Source: Sepiola atlantica (Eukaryota; Mollusca; Cephalopoda; Sepiida; Sepiolidae). From it: 64,000 nucleotides of DNA. Within the stretch, counting starts at the first letter, position 1. Each line of letters begins with the position of its first letter. The stretch is from the NCBI GenBank assembly GCA_963556195.1, contig OY744531.1, positions 54,048,200-54,112,199 on the forward strand, read 5' to 3'. The notes below the pieces were generated by a model. That model ran no database searches and had not been told where the DNA came from. It was given only the letters and a program-made list of their open reading frames with translations. A program made the translations under genes and the position numbers. Below are positions 45,513 to 58,126 of the stretch, piece after piece.

Positions 45513-45635
45513 AACAATACTTTATGACCACCTGGTAGGGGGTGAGAACGTAGATGAATCAATGAACACAGATATTCCCTTGTCATCATTCTATCAGACG
45601 AAAACAGTAATACAGTCTTTGAATATTTGAACCGT

Positions 45636-46354
45636 CTAAATCCTACGTATTTCCATGATAACTTTCCAAAGAGAGCTTCTCATCCTCCACACACTGTAAT
45701 AAACAGTATCCCAGTAAATGCCCATGGTTGGGCCCTTTTTCGGCACGCTTCCACCTCCTACGTATCTCCCGTTTAGGTTTGAACAACCACAGTCAGTAAA
45801 CCACCATCCACCCGACATTGTCTTAGCACAGTTTTTGGCAATGCCGAAATCGTAGGTAGAGAACGGCGCACTCGTGTTTCTGTAACTGTTACACTTAGAA
45901 TCAGGAGGGAAAAAACTATCACCGCCATTACTGTTTTCACTGTCGTACGATCCTAGTTGCAGAAGATATTGCGATGCTTCGTCTCCGATCTTGACAATCG
46001 TATAAGACGAGGTAAACTTTCCGGTGTAACCCGACATGCTAATACGGAAGTAATAGTTGTGGGTGTTCGTCAATTGGTGCAGCATTTCGTTACCAATCCA
46101 GTAATCCATGCTCGCCTTTCCGAAGCCATTTTTATATTCGGTCCAGCTCCTGTTGAAGATGTCTTCTTCGTTCACTCGTCTTGAAACAGTCGTCCATGTT
46201 TCTGCCTCTGTAAAATTACAATAGACGCGCCTTTTCAGAAGACCGTGGCCCTGTAATAAATAGAGACCGCTCGCAATGGTGGCTTCTTGGCTTTGTATTC
46301 GAACGTCTTCACAGTCCATTGGCATTGGCTCTGGAATAATATTAAGAATAATAA

Positions 46355-46415
<61 letters not shown>

Positions 46416-47220
46416 AAGAAGAAGAAGAAGAAGAAGAAGAAGAAGAAGAACTACTGCCAAATCGTAGATACTGCTGTCCCAGCAGACCACAGGGTGAAGA
46501 TCAAAGAGACAGAAAAACGAAGCAAAAACACGGAATTTCCCAGAGAACTGAAAGGAATATGGAACATGAAAGAAGTCAATATAATATCAATACTCGTAGG
46601 AGCACTAGGAACGGTCCCGAAAATCTGGAAAAACAGACTGGGAAAAATTGGGAGCAAAGATAAAAATAATACTATACAACGAACGGCAATGATGAAAACA
46701 GCTGAAATCTTAAGGAAAATCCTCGAATGCTGAAACCAATCCACATTAACTACGAACGCTAACCAGCCACATGGAAGTTGCAATAAGAAGAAAATGAAAA
46801 CATAGAAAGAATACTACCACATTAACACAAGGGAACTAAAATTGCCCCCCCCCCCAACAAACACACTTTGCTATGGCACCAGCCTCGATTGATACCGAAC
46901 AAAATGGTACTGAAGGATCAAGGAAGGTGGAAAGGCCGAGAGGGTAGAGCCCTAACCAGACCTCCAGTAATAGAGTGATGAGAATACTGGAACCTTGGGG
47001 AGGTTTATTGCCACGCAAATTCCAGAAATGACCAATGGTTGTTACCAGCGAGAAACCAATGGTAAGCTGCTATTGTGATAACGCAAAATCATTATCGAAA
47101 GAGAGGGAGAGTACTGGTAATTTGTGCAAACTTGTTGTCCCTTAAACTACAGGGAACACCACTAGTAATGGATAGTGAGAAATAAACGATTGTGGCCAGT
47201 GTGAAAACTCCTCGTGAGTA

Positions 47221-47298
<78 letters not shown>

Positions 47299-49679
47299 CG
47301 CACGACAATGATGAAAACAGGAAATCTTAACGGAAAATACTTGGATGCGGAAACCAACCTACATAACAAACGAACGCTTCTCAACCACGGATAATTTGAA
47401 ATAAAGATAGAATTGAACATAGAAAGAACATAACACGAACTCAATGAAACTGAAACTAGTATAAATCCTATAAACTGCCCATTCCACACACCCACACACA
47501 CACACACACATGCAGTGAAATCAACTGGTCACGAAGGGTCAAAGAAAATAGAAAGACCGATGAGGGATAGAAAACCAGATCTCCACTGAAATGATGTGGA
47601 GAATACTTGAACCTTGCGGAGGGGAGGGGGATTATTACCACTCAAATTTCATAACAACAAACGATCGTTGCCTACGAGAAATCAATGGTATACGGCTGTT
47701 GCGATAACGCAAATTGATTTGCAACGGTTATCAAAAGAAACGTCGCATGCATGAGGAGACTTGTCATTCAGACTCCGGAGAACACCAATTGTTTTTTTGT
47801 AAATAAGCGATCACTGATAACGATTCGTATAAAAACTCTTAGTGGGTAAGAAAAAGAAGAAAAAGAAAAAGAAGAAAAGGAAAAAGAAGAAAAAGAAAAA
47901 AAAGAAAAAGAAAAGAAGAAAAGAAAAAGAAGAAAAAGAAAAAAAAGAAGAAAAACGAAGAAGAAGAAAAAGAAAAAAAGAAAAAGAAGAAAAAAAAGAA
48001 GAAAAAGAAGAACCTAATAAGATATTTCTGGACTATTCATCGGATGGACAAAACAAGAACTGATGAACCTGGATCAAAGAACAAGAGAACTAAAGATCAT
48101 GAACTGTACACTACACAAGAAGGATGATACTGAGCGACTCTATGTCCAAAGGTAAAAAGTGGGAAGAGGACTGATAAGTATAGAAAATGCGTGCATGATA
48201 CGATAAAAGTACTAGAAAAATACATAAGCCAAAGTGCAGAAACACTGATAATCGCTACAAGGTCAACACATGCAATTTTGGGGGGGAAGGGGGGGGAGTG
48301 CTGTGTTTTTTCTGGCGGGACGTCGAGGGTGGGGGATATAGGCATTGCCACTATTCATCCAAGATACGGGTCCATAAGAAAAGCATTAAAAAAATAAGCA
48401 ATTATTTTATTTTTCACTCAAATCTTTTAATGTATTTTTTAGCAGAAAGAGAATTAGTTACCCCTAAATAAACACAAAATTGATCTCTAATGGGAAAAAC
48501 TAGAGTTCCCCTGGGGTCATCAGTACTTGTTTCATGTAAAGTTAAGCGACGTTGAGCCTAGCCAGTATCAGATGGGTGACGATTTGGGAATACCAAGCGC
48601 TGTATGTGGGAGAACTGCAAACTTCTCTGCAAAAAATAGAGACCTGAAGATGCCTTTAGCAAGCACTTTAGCATAACCTAGATATCCAGACATAATTACG
48701 TTCACACATCGGTTACCTTAGATCACCGAAGTTAAGCCGTGTTGCGCCTCGTCAGTAGTAAATGAGGGGCTATTTGGAAAGGCTAGGTTCAGTATGTGAG
48801 ATGGCTCTCTGCTTATCCCGGAATTATTTCCAGTCGTCTTGGACTTCGTCGTGGATTGCGCAACCCTTACTTCACAATAAACTCCACGCACAGGCATCCT
48901 TACGGGAGTTATTCATTGTCTCTGGCCTGCTGCTGTTGACATAACGGAATAACCGATCTCTGGAAGCGTATTCTGTTATCAATGATATGGCGAAGCTCAC
49001 CGGAGAGAGTACGCTATCGTTTTTTTTTTTTTTTCTACCGAAAGAAAATTTAAATATTTTCAGGAAAATAATGTTTTTTTGCTATTTTTGGGGTATTTTA
49101 GCCTCCTGGGTGTTCGCAAAGATGCTGGTTCAGTGTAGTATCTGTTCTGATCTACACTTCATATTTTCTGCCCTTGGCAGTCGAGGTGAAATCCTTCCAG
49201 ACTGAGGCAATTTTTAGTTTGGACCCAATCCAGTGTCCCTTTTGGGGGGCTGCATTTTTCCCACATTAAAAATTGATCCTATCTCTCACACTACACTCAT
49301 GGGGAGGCAAGTAAATAAAAAAATAATTAACTAATTTTGAGAAAATCTGAAAACTTACGAAATAAGGGAATAACGAAATAACGGATAGTGACAAAAAGCA
49401 TAAGGAAAGAAAGAGGAAAGAAAGAGGAAAGATAAAAAGACGATAAAAAAAAACTAAATGAGGTTCATACTTACCAACTTTGTTGACGGTCGTCGTTAGA
49501 GTGTCAATCTTCTTTTCCAACCGCAGAACGTGGTCTTCGAGTTGTTGAAGAATGTCAGTAAGATTCGAATGCTGGTTTTTCAGATCGGATTTGATATCCG
49601 AACAGACATTTTCGCCCAAAGCTAGCGTGAAAACGCAAGCACACAACGGAATTAATAATTTGATGAAGAACACCAACAT
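45636..49679 (-). CDS. Secreted fibrinogen-related lectin (FReD), two exons (unit 2)
   Basis: Exon 1 49,679-49,475 (205 nt) and exon 2 46,330-45,636 (695 nt) have the same boundaries, phase and 299-residue length as unit 1. By eye the proteins differ at one residue: Lys to Asn in the coiled coil (SDLKN for SDLKK). In exon 2 I see one nucleotide change (near 45,856), which is synonymous, so the fibrinogen domains are identical. Signal peptide, coiled coil, four sequons, GGWWFTDC and SNLNG are as in unit 1, as is the missing calcium-loop signature. The intron differs mainly in microsatellite length. Both gene copies look functional; whether both are expressed cannot be told from sequence. Confidence 0.88.
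46346..46450 (-). promoter_or_regulatory. Microsatellite-built region upstream of the lectin exon-2 acceptor (unit 2)
   Basis: (TTC)n about 21 copies and (TTA)n about 11 copies on the coding strand, against about 17 and 20 in unit 1. The TTC tract is thus closer to the acceptor here. Confidence 0.6.
46451..48390 (+). mobile_element. LINE fragments and modules in the lectin intron (unit 2)
   Basis: Same order as unit 1: CQIVDTAVPADHR fragment (46,451-46,733), two tail modules, (AAT)n at 47,222-47,297, GAA-rich tract at 47,849-48,010, and the GRGLIS/KYISQ fragment (about 48,090-48,290). All are antisense to the lectin. Confidence 0.7.
48516..48797 (+). repeat. Two 5S rRNA-derived relics in tandem (unit 2)
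   Basis: Relics at 48,516-48,608 and 48,710-48,797. The first reads gttaagcgacgttgagcc and ccaagcgctgtatg, slightly different from unit 1. Confidence 0.7.
49131..49274 (-). repeat. Interspersed repeat family B, inverted (unit 2)
   Basis: Counterpart of 29,958-30,108. Confidence 0.65.
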
Positions 49680-49739
49680 GACGACTGTCTCTTCAAAGTT
49701 CGTCTGACGAAAGAAAACAGAACAATAATAGCGCGCCTT

Positions 49740-49885
49740 CTGCAGCTGCTGCTGCTTCTTCTTTTTCTTCTTCTCTTTCTTCTTTTTCACTTCTTTTTCT
49801 TTTTTGCTTTTGCTGCTTCTTTTTACTTGTTTTTTGTTTCTCGTTGCTTTCTTCTTCTTCTTCTTATTATTATTATTATTATTAT

Positions 49886-49929
<44 letters not shown>

Positions 49930-49930
49930 T
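49740..49930. repeat. TTC/TTA/GTA microsatellites upstream of the lectin start (unit 2)
   Basis: Counterpart of 30,560-30,765 with altered copy numbers and a ctgcagctgctgctg expansion next to the leader. Confidence 0.9.
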
Positions 49931-51094
49931 TATTGCGGCCTTGAAGGGCCAAAACGAAATAAGACAACAAGGATGTAGTTAATAAACGTATGTATTTATG
50001 TTGTATTATGACTGGCCCTGTATTTTAAAGTGTGTAGATCCACTAGTATTAATTGTGAAGGGAATAGAATTAAGAACAATTTGAGTGCTTTGTGATTTTG
50101 GGACAAACAAACCATGATTCACGGTGACTCATTTTAAAAGTCATAACAAATTTGAGGTATGCGAAATGCTCAGATCAAGGGGTCAGAGCAAGATATGAGT
50201 GAACGCGAGGGTTTGGGCATGACAGTAACACGTGTACATCAGGTGACGTGATTCATCTTTGTGTGAAGATTTAGTTTGCGATTCAGTCAGTTCCCGATTA
50301 TCGAAGCGAGAGGATCGTGATATAGTTGGTCCCCGATCTTCGAAGCGACAGGATCGATAGTCTCAGACATGTAACATTGTGTGAAAACTTAGTTTTTAAT
50401 GGAGTTCGGGACTCTGGAAGCGAGAGTCAAGACGCTTAGTATAGACTTGCTAGAAAATAGCTAACTGCCTCCAGCGTCCCACAGTATTGAAGATCTGAAG
50501 AAAGAACCGACGAGTGAAAACCCTCCACTAGAATGATGTGTGAAATAAAATGATGAAATCTCTCTCTAAAAACTCGTCTCCGAATGTCCTTGTCTTCGTG
50601 TTTGAAAACAAAATCTTCCACATAAAACACGTACTTCACGACGATCACGAGCCAACAACAAAGATGAGGTGCCAACGAACTCACGACCACGACGAACGAA
50701 ATCTCAAATGTAATTTTCTTAGTTCATTATCAAAAGAGGCTTAAAAGTGCCATTAAAATCGTCCTAATGAAACTGTTTAAAGTGACTCTTAAAGATGTGT
50801 TAAAATGACTCACTTAAAAATGTGTTTAAAACGTTTGTTCAAAAATGTTTTAAAGAAAATGTTCTGCAAAAGTATTAAGAAAAAGATTGTAACAACTATT
50901 ATTCCTCTCATAGACTTTTCGCAATGTTTTCGACCCGAAGAGGATGAAATTCGAACTGTTGAGGTGGTTTTGCTGCGTGGGAGAAAATTTTCACGGGAAT
51001 AAATTGAATTGATGACGAAATGAAGTTTCACTGTGTGTTGTTTTATGTGTCAGGGCCCCGTTGAAAAATGCTTAAGAATAAAAAAAAAAGTTGG

Positions 51095-51095
<1 letters not shown>
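49931..51095. other. Upstream of lectin gene (unit 2)
   Basis: Counterpart of 30,766-31,920, including the duplicated cgaagcga motif at 50,290-50,360 and the 65-codon frame 50,805-51,002. No promoter element can be fixed. Confidence 0.4.
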
Positions 51096-51096
<1 letters not shown>

Positions 51097-51164
<68 letters not shown>

Positions 51165-51293
51165 GTCTAGCCACACTGATGATCTGTGAAACAGCGAAAC
51201 ATGCTGTATGTGGATGACTATATATATATATATATATATATACATAACCACACTGATGAATCTTGAAGTGACAAAACAGCTGTTAACAGATGA

Positions 51294-51345
<52 letters not shown>
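51097..51345. repeat. Three (TA)n tracts around hammerhead-type motifs (unit 2)
   Basis: TA tracts 51,097-51,161, 51,219-51,242 and 51,297-51,345, with the decayed second motif at 51,249-51,292. Confidence 0.95.
51171..51213 (+). ncRNA. Candidate hammerhead ribozyme (unit 2)
   Basis: Same fold as 31,992-32,034: helix I CCACA/TGTGG, core CTGATGA, helix II CTGT-gaa-ACAG, GAA, helix III ACA-tgc-TGT, triplet GTA ending at 51,208. The one base that differs from unit 1 lies in the helix III loop and leaves all pairs intact. Confidence 0.6.
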
Positions 51346-51347
<2 letters not shown>

Positions 51348-51626
51348 GGAAATTATGTATCTGTCTGTCTGTCTGTCTGAAGCCGAAACTCTATCAGGGT
51401 AATATTACTATTTACTTAGTCTGCCAGCTTCTATATATACTACTACAAAAACCGCCGTAAACACTATGCACATTTCTCAATTTACATAATTAACTGCATT
51501 TAAACTTCTAATAAATTAGTATTCGCAAATATACACTCACGATTGTTTTCTTCAGATGTCCACATGTATTTACGCTATTTTGCTCGCTAATAATCTTACT
51601 TATCAATTATAATTATTTCTTTTATA

Positions 51627-51693
<67 letters not shown>

Positions 51694-52720
51694 GAATTAC
51701 GTAGTTAATCTATCTACTGCGAAACTGATTGAACAGCCAGCGTTACTCCATTGAATCGGTTACCTCCCTCTTATTATTCAGTATGGACGCAAGGCGGGGG
51801 CGTTATTTAAAATGTAAACAAAACGCTGGCATTTACCGTGTTACTTCTACTCTGATTTGTTTATTAAAACGTTCTGAGTTTGTTTATTTTCTTAATCTTA
51901 TTGCCATTATGTTTTAAAACACAAATTTATTGAATCAAATTGTTTAATTAAAATAATAATTGATTTAAAAATTACTATTTTAAAACACACACACACACAT
52001 CATAATGAATTTAGTTTAGGTAAAAAAAAAATTTCGGTAGCATTTAAAAAACTATTCGTGTTTACTGTATTTGATTTTTTAATAGTTTTATTTTATGTAC
52101 ACCCTTTTTCCGATTTGAAAAACTTACAATATTATCATTTTCTTACGACCTTAACTGTGTCTATGATTTCGGTTTCACCTTTGACGCTGTAAAGCTTTTA
52201 TTTACGAACTGTTTTTATTATTCCGTGTTTTATTTATTAAAATAAAAGTTGTGATTTGTTTTCCTTTTCTGTCAACAAAAAAAATTAACACATTGTACTG
52301 GGAAACTATATAACTGATTATAGAATCAAACTGTGTAATTAAAAAAAGGTCATTTAACAAACACACACACACATATGTATGGGGGAGAGTAAAAAAAATT
52401 GGGGTGAGGTCGCAAATTTTTTTTCTTTATTTTTAACAAAGAAAATCAATGTCTAACCACCCAAGAAATATGACTGGGGCTCCAGCGGTTTACGGGTGAG
52501 CGTTCACTTCTGACACGGTAGCCTAGCAAAAATATGCGACCGGAGGGAGCATATATTTGCTAGTATATATCATGTACCAACATCGTGTAAATAAAAAGAG
52601 AAAAATGGGTTTGGTCATGTGATTTATTGTCAACATTAATACGTGATTATCAACCATAACAAACAAATTGCGAAACATATATCGTTTTGCTAGTGTTTGT
52701 TATTTCGTCACTCCCCACAA

Positions 52721-52723
<3 letters not shown>
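51346..52723. other. Non-genic stretch with small repeats (unit 2)
   Basis: Counterpart of 32,187-33,565: (CTGT)n, (TA)n at 51,630-51,688, CA repeats and the tagcaaaaatatgc hairpin near 52,523-52,562. Confidence 0.45.

Positions 52724-52781
<58 letters not shown>
52724..52781. repeat. (TA)n microsatellite (unit 2 end)
   Basis: After it, unit 2 lacks about 24 bp present in unit 1 (agtgtattccag... near 33,826-33,850). Confidence 0.95.
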
Positions 52782-52784
<3 letters not shown>

Positions 52785-53455
52785 AAAAATACATTTGCGC
52801 AGGGGTATGATATAGTGAACCCGCAAAGTATTAACAGATTTCTCAAACCCATATCCTGGTTTAAGAGCAAAATGAAGAGAGCTTTTGGGTGGTCGCGTTG
52901 TAGCCCTGAATAATGATACTGAGTTCCATCCAAGATCTCTGGATTTGACCGCCGTGAAATGTTTAACGTATTGGGGGCATAAATTTAGACCAGTTGCAAG
53001 ACTATAACACGTGAAGTCGCTTGTCTTTAAAATATTCCACCATCGATTAGAAAAGTTAATTGATTTTTTTGAACATAACTTTAGCATATTTACATTTTAA
53101 CCTCATGAATCAGTTTCGTTCCTTTTAGGAAAAAGTTTACGATAGGAAAATATAATAATATCGGACAACTTCTATATAAACGAACTTAATTCGCCGTCAT
53201 TTAATGAACCGTTTCGATAGGGTATATAGCTGAACAGGTTATTACTTTTTATGCTGTGACTGCGATCTTTCAGGCGCTTTCCTTATTGGAATCGGGAATT
53301 TAGAACAGAATCGGTAATTGTATCCGAATCGGGGAAAAGTATTTGATCATCCATCACTAATCTCCACCATAATTGATATTCTACTCATAGACTACCTTAT
53401 ACCTACCTTTCCCAATATAATTTATATCAAAAGCCACGCTATGCAGATGCATCAT

Positions 53456-53944
53456 TTTTTTTTACTTTTATTCTACAGAAAATTTAACCATGGCCTCCTT
53501 GCATCCCCAAGAAATAAGTTATGTGACTGTAAGTGAAATTCACCAACTTAAGTGTTCACAGCTTTTCCTGGGAAAGTTGAAGTTTAAAAAAGAGGCCGTT
53601 CAACGCCTGACATTCAAATATCTCAGCCAGGCATTAGTAAGAACAAAATATATACGCGTAGCTTTAATTCTGAATGGTACCAACGGAAAAGTTGGCTTTG
53701 CGGCAGTGAAGTAAAACATGCACTGTTCTGCTTCCCGTGTTTGCTGTTTGGACGTGATGTAACGTGGACAAAAGATGGTTTTAGAACTATAAGCAAAATG
53801 AAATATAGAACTGAAAGGCATGACAAGTTAAAGAAGCATGTTGACAATGTGGTTTCACTGTCAATTTTAGGAACCGTAAATATTAAGGAGAAACTTAGTG
53901 AGGCATGCAAACTTTCAATCAATCATCATAACATAAAGGTCTGA
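53456..53944 (+). pseudogene. hAT-type transposase relic, N-terminal part (unit 3)
   Basis: Acceptor ctacag ends at 53,478 and the ATG is at 53,490, with the same A-run slip. Between 53,741 and 53,944 the TTF-finger tail frame is fully open (FGRDVTWTKDGF, KLKKHVDN), the best-kept of the three copies. Confidence 0.75.
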
Positions 53945-54416
53945 GCTATCAGTTTTTGGTCATTTCCTTGAAGAACTATGCCTAATTATTCTAGAATACG
54001 TTTTGATATGCCATCAGCGGTTTGATTTTCTGGAATAAAAAATCCCCAAAAGCATTCAAATATTTCTCCATCTAAAACGTACCGTTAAACAATGACCAGT
54101 TGTGTGTGTTCAGACACATCTGTTGCATCATCAGCCATGACGGCTACAAAGGAAGCTTTGCTAATTTCTGCCCTTATCTCCTCATGGTATATTTGTAGAG
54201 GGCAGTCAAGTATGTCATTCTGAATGGTCTTAGAAACACCCTCGAAGACCGTACTGGTTTCTAAGTGATTCTTTAAATCTGGATTTAATTTAGATGCAAA
54301 ATTTATTAATCCTCTAAATACACCTGGATTTACTGAATCATCTTTTTCATCATGTCCTCGTAAGGGAGTTTCAAAGTTTCCACAGATGAAAATACAATCT
54401 ATTATTTTATATTGCC
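53945..54416 (-). pseudogene. hAT-type transposase relic, inverted central part (unit 3)
   Basis: Same inverted MADDATDVS-containing fragment as in units 1 and 2. Confidence 0.75.
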
Positions 54417-56916
54417 ACTCCCCATTCTAATGCACGAGAACTTGGGTCTTACATAACGCTTGGAACATCTAGATGACCTGTTGGACAATTTATAGGGAAT
54501 GGGATAGACATTAGCCGGAGACTTCTCGAGGAGCACCAACGGAATTAAGATTCAACGTATTCTTGGACTGGATGTCATTCAATATTTGAGACCCCTTCAA
54601 ATTGTGCCTTGTGCTCGGGGCCAGGCGTTTTCACTGCCATCCGGGCTCATTCCTTTTGGGAGAGAAGATTCTTTCCTCTCCGATGAGAACCCATCTCTTC
54701 AGGAAAATGTAGGCCTCTTTTTCCGCAGGGTATTGGATTCTACGGAGAATGTTGAATCATCCCTTTTGTGCTTTGCTCTGGAGTCTGAATCCACTTATAC
54801 AGATCTGTTGGGAGATTTCTTCCCGGACAGCCAGGTGCAGAGGGGATTGGAGCTCATTTCAGCATGGAATCGCTGGTGCTATCCGAGGAAGAATCTCTTG
54901 CTGAAATCGACTAGGAGAAGGTGATATATTTTCAGGAGATCCTTATCCTAAAGGACAACAAATATTATGTGGAACTCCTTTGGCATATGAATAATTCACG
55001 CGTTCGTTCCAATCACGCAGTCCCTCTCCGCATTTTGGACCGGGTGGTTAAGAAATTAACGAAAAAGGGTGTATACGAAGAGTACCGGGAGGTATTCCGT
55101 CAACAGGAACTAGATGACACCATTGAGGAGATCATGGTACTTCCTCGCCAATTCAAAAATTAGGTGTCGATTCCTCACCGACCCATCATGAGGACGGACC
55201 CAACTTCTACTACCAAGATTCGACCGGTCCTTAATTGCAGTTTAAAGGTTGAAACTCTGTTTCGTTAAATGAAGCAGCCTACCCCGGGATTAATCTGACC
55301 GGCGATATGCTGAATCTCTTGCTTGCGTTCAGGTCTAACAAATATGTGTTGTTAGCGGATATTAGAAAGGCATTTCTGATGATTTGTCTGAAACTGGAGT
55401 CTGATAAGAAGAGGTTTTGCTTCTTCCTCCGTGATGGAGATCGGTTTTGAGGTTTGTGCCAAGTCCCTTGATCCTAGGGTGCATATTAAAATTCCATGCA
55501 GCACGATTTTCCCCGGGCCGTTGTCGATCTATGATCGAGAAGCGATTTTAAGTGGACAACCTAGTAATGACAGAAGCAGAACCAGAAATCATTACCGAAT
55601 TGTACTCTACCTCTAGAGCTCGCCTGCAAGAGAGAGGTTTTGAGTTACAAGTCTGCAATTCCAATTGTACCAACCTCAGAGAAAAAATGAGTCAGGACGG
55701 CACCCTCAGCACGCATGGAGGCAGTTTGGAGAGAGTATTAGGTTATCGCTATGCCCCACTAACAGAATAAATGAGTGTCAACCCGGTGAAATGACAGCCG
55801 GATGCTTCGACCAAGCGAAGAATACTGGCTGAAGCCGCTAAAATATTTGATCCCTTGTCCCTTTGCCTTCCTGTGATCCTACGGAGCCGAGTACTAATAG
55901 CCAAATTATGGAAAAGAGGACTAGGATGGGATGAACAGATCCCAGATGAATATCAAATGTTATGGAGGACTCTTGCAGTTTGATCGTTGCGCCTTCCTGG
56001 GAGGTCAAGAGGGAGAGTTATTCGTATTTTTTGTGACGACTCTGCTGAGGTGTATAAGTTTACGGCATACGTCTTGCAGCAGGGTCGTCCCCGGTAGATT
56101 TTTGCTAAAGCCAAAGTGGCCCCCTCCAAGACGAAGTCGCTCCCGACATTGGAGCTAATGGCCATATACATGGCTCTAAAGTGCTTGCCTTCAGTGTTGG
56201 TGGGCTGCAGGGGTTTAATCCCCACCAAGTTGTATATAGCAACGGATGCACAGTTGGTCTTGTCGTGGATTCTCTCACAATCTATGGCAAGTAAGAATGT
56301 TTTTGCACAAAATTGGCTAAAGGATGTCCTTCATATGAGGAGTTAACTTGCTACTCTTCACGCACTCGAACCGGTGTTCCGTTATATCGATACCTCTCAA
56401 AACTCAGCTGATCTCATCACCAGAGGAATGTCTTTGAAGATGTTCAAGTCGGTTTTCAAATTTTGGTATCATGGTCCCTCTTGGTTGGGGTGGAAGTTCT
56501 GCCTGGCCGGTACAGGATATGCCATGTTCAGCAATCATTCCCAGCAAATGGCATCAGCTTGTGTGGATCGTGGATCTTTCCATGGCCCTTGACACAGATT
56601 GTACTCCCTGCATCAACTTTGGACGTTTCTCCCAATTCTCTCGTCTTCTCAGTGTGGTGACCTTGATGTTCGCATTCATTTATAGGCTTAAGGGACGCCA
56701 TGAGGATGTGGAAGGAAGGGCCAAAATATATGTGATTAAGAACTTACAGGCACAATCCTGCTTGGTGGAATTAGATTTCTTACAGGATCCCTCCGAAAAA
56801 TCGATCCCTCTATTGATCCATTCTCTTGACTTGTTTCTGGGCCAGGATGACCTTATCCGTTCTCGAGGCCGAATAGGCAGATCACTGCACCTCAGTTTAA
56901 AGGTAAAAAACCCATC

Positions 56917-57627
56917 TTGTTAGGCAAGGACCACCACATCACTAAACTTATCATTCTGGATTGTCATTACAGGAGCACCCATTTAGGAGTGTCGTCTACT
57001 CTAGCTGAGCTCAGGCGTTGTGGTGTTTGGATTTCTCAAGGGAGACAGGCGATCTCTAAAGCCTTGGCATCTTGCCATTTATGTAGGAAATACAATTCAA
57101 GATCTGTTCTCCCCACTAATTCAACTAGTCTTCCAGTGTCCCGGGTCGAGTTTACGGAGCCCTTCCAAAACACTAGAGTAGATTTTACTGGACATTTTTG
57201 GATCAAGATCGGGTCTACGGAAGAAAAGGTGTACCTTTTACTATTCACTTGCATGTCCATCAGAGCTATACATGTGGAGATGGTGCCTGACATGGGAATG
57301 TTATCTTTCGTTCAGGCCTTGGTTAGGTTCACTAACCTTTATGGTGTGCCTCAAGCACTTTATTCAGATAATGCTAAGACATTTGTAGCTAGTGGCAAGC
57401 TGTTTTCCCGACTCACTGTTTCACGAATACCAAGAGAAATTTGCCACCTCGAATATCCAGCTTCGCATTATTCCCCTGTATTCTCTCTGGTATGGAGGTG
57501 TGTGGGAGAGATGCATACAAACTGTCAAAATATACCTGCCCAAAACTTTTCGCTACTGATTATCATTTCGGACATCCAGAGTGCGGTCAATAATCGTCCT
57601 CTGACCTACTGGGAATTTGCAGACTGA
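56917..57627 (+). pseudogene. BEL/Pao integrase, longest open copy (unit 3)
   Basis: 236 codons with the H2C2-type zinc region (HHITKLIILDCHYRSTHLG ... CHLC), then the core with the first catalytic Asp in TRVDFTG and the second in LYSDNAKTF. The third catalytic residue, Glu of WYGGVWER, exists only in the neighbouring frame after a slip near 57,430, so this open frame ends without it and the enzyme is dead. Units 1 and 2 have further stops in the same region. Confidence 0.8.
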
Positions 57628-57856
57628 AGACTAGAGGCCGTGACCCCTAGTATGTTCCTGGAACCCATGAAAACCCTGGATTGATGTTGAAGCTTGGAAC
57701 AGGTGACCCCCTGGTCGCAGAAAGTTGATCGAGGCAATGATGCTGCAGAATGAATGGTGGAAAATTTCCGGCACCTATGGTATCAGGAATATCTCCTCTG
57801 TCTTAGGCAGAATGATGGTGCAGTAGTGATGCGTTCTCTAAAAAAATCTATTTCCA

Positions 57857-58126
57857 TTGGAGCTTTTCCTTTCACTAGAGGAGGCTGGAGAGGTTGGACA
57901 AACCACAGACTCCTCTTTCCCATCCAATATTCCGAGCAGCCCCATAGGAGAGGAGACCGCACTGTTGTTATGCCCGAAATGCAATTCCCCTCAAGGAAAT
58001 GAGAACATGATTGTCTGTGATCGGTGCAACGAATGGTTCCATTTTAGATGCGCGGGTGTGGAAAGGGATCCGCCGGAGAGACAGAAATGGTACTGTCCTG
58101 AGTGCGCTCCTCGCAAACGCCGGTAG
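57857..58126 (+). CDS. PHD-finger ORF at the BEL/Pao 3' end (unit 3)
   Basis: 89-codon frame with all zinc ligands (57,970-58,105). Sequence is AGVERDPPE like unit 2 and WYCPEC like unit 1. Confidence 0.6.
   Translation: MELFLSLEEAGEVGQTTDSSFPSNIPSSPIGEETALLLCPKCNSPQGNENMIVCDRCNEWFHFRCAGVERDPPERQKWYCPECAPRKRR

Larger units (their letters stand above)
33920..53054. repeat. Tandem array unit 2 (about 19.1 kb)
   Basis: Complete copy of the unit, in the same orientation as unit 1 and directly adjoining it. It contains the empty site for the unit-1 LTR insertion and only two VNTR repeats. It is the best reference for unit structure in this window. Confidence 0.95.
54417..58126 (+). mobile_element. 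BEL/Pao retrotransposon relic with PHD finger (unit 3)
   Basis: Linker 54,586-54,924, RT start 54,921-55,163, RT motif A near 55,346-55,372, YVDD replaced by stop-VDN at 55,549-55,560, RNase H stop near 56,096. Then the integrase is open from 56,917 to 57,627. A private deletion near 57,706 (gacccc ctgg) removes part of the C-terminal module. PHD ORF 57,857-58,126. Confidence 0.85.
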
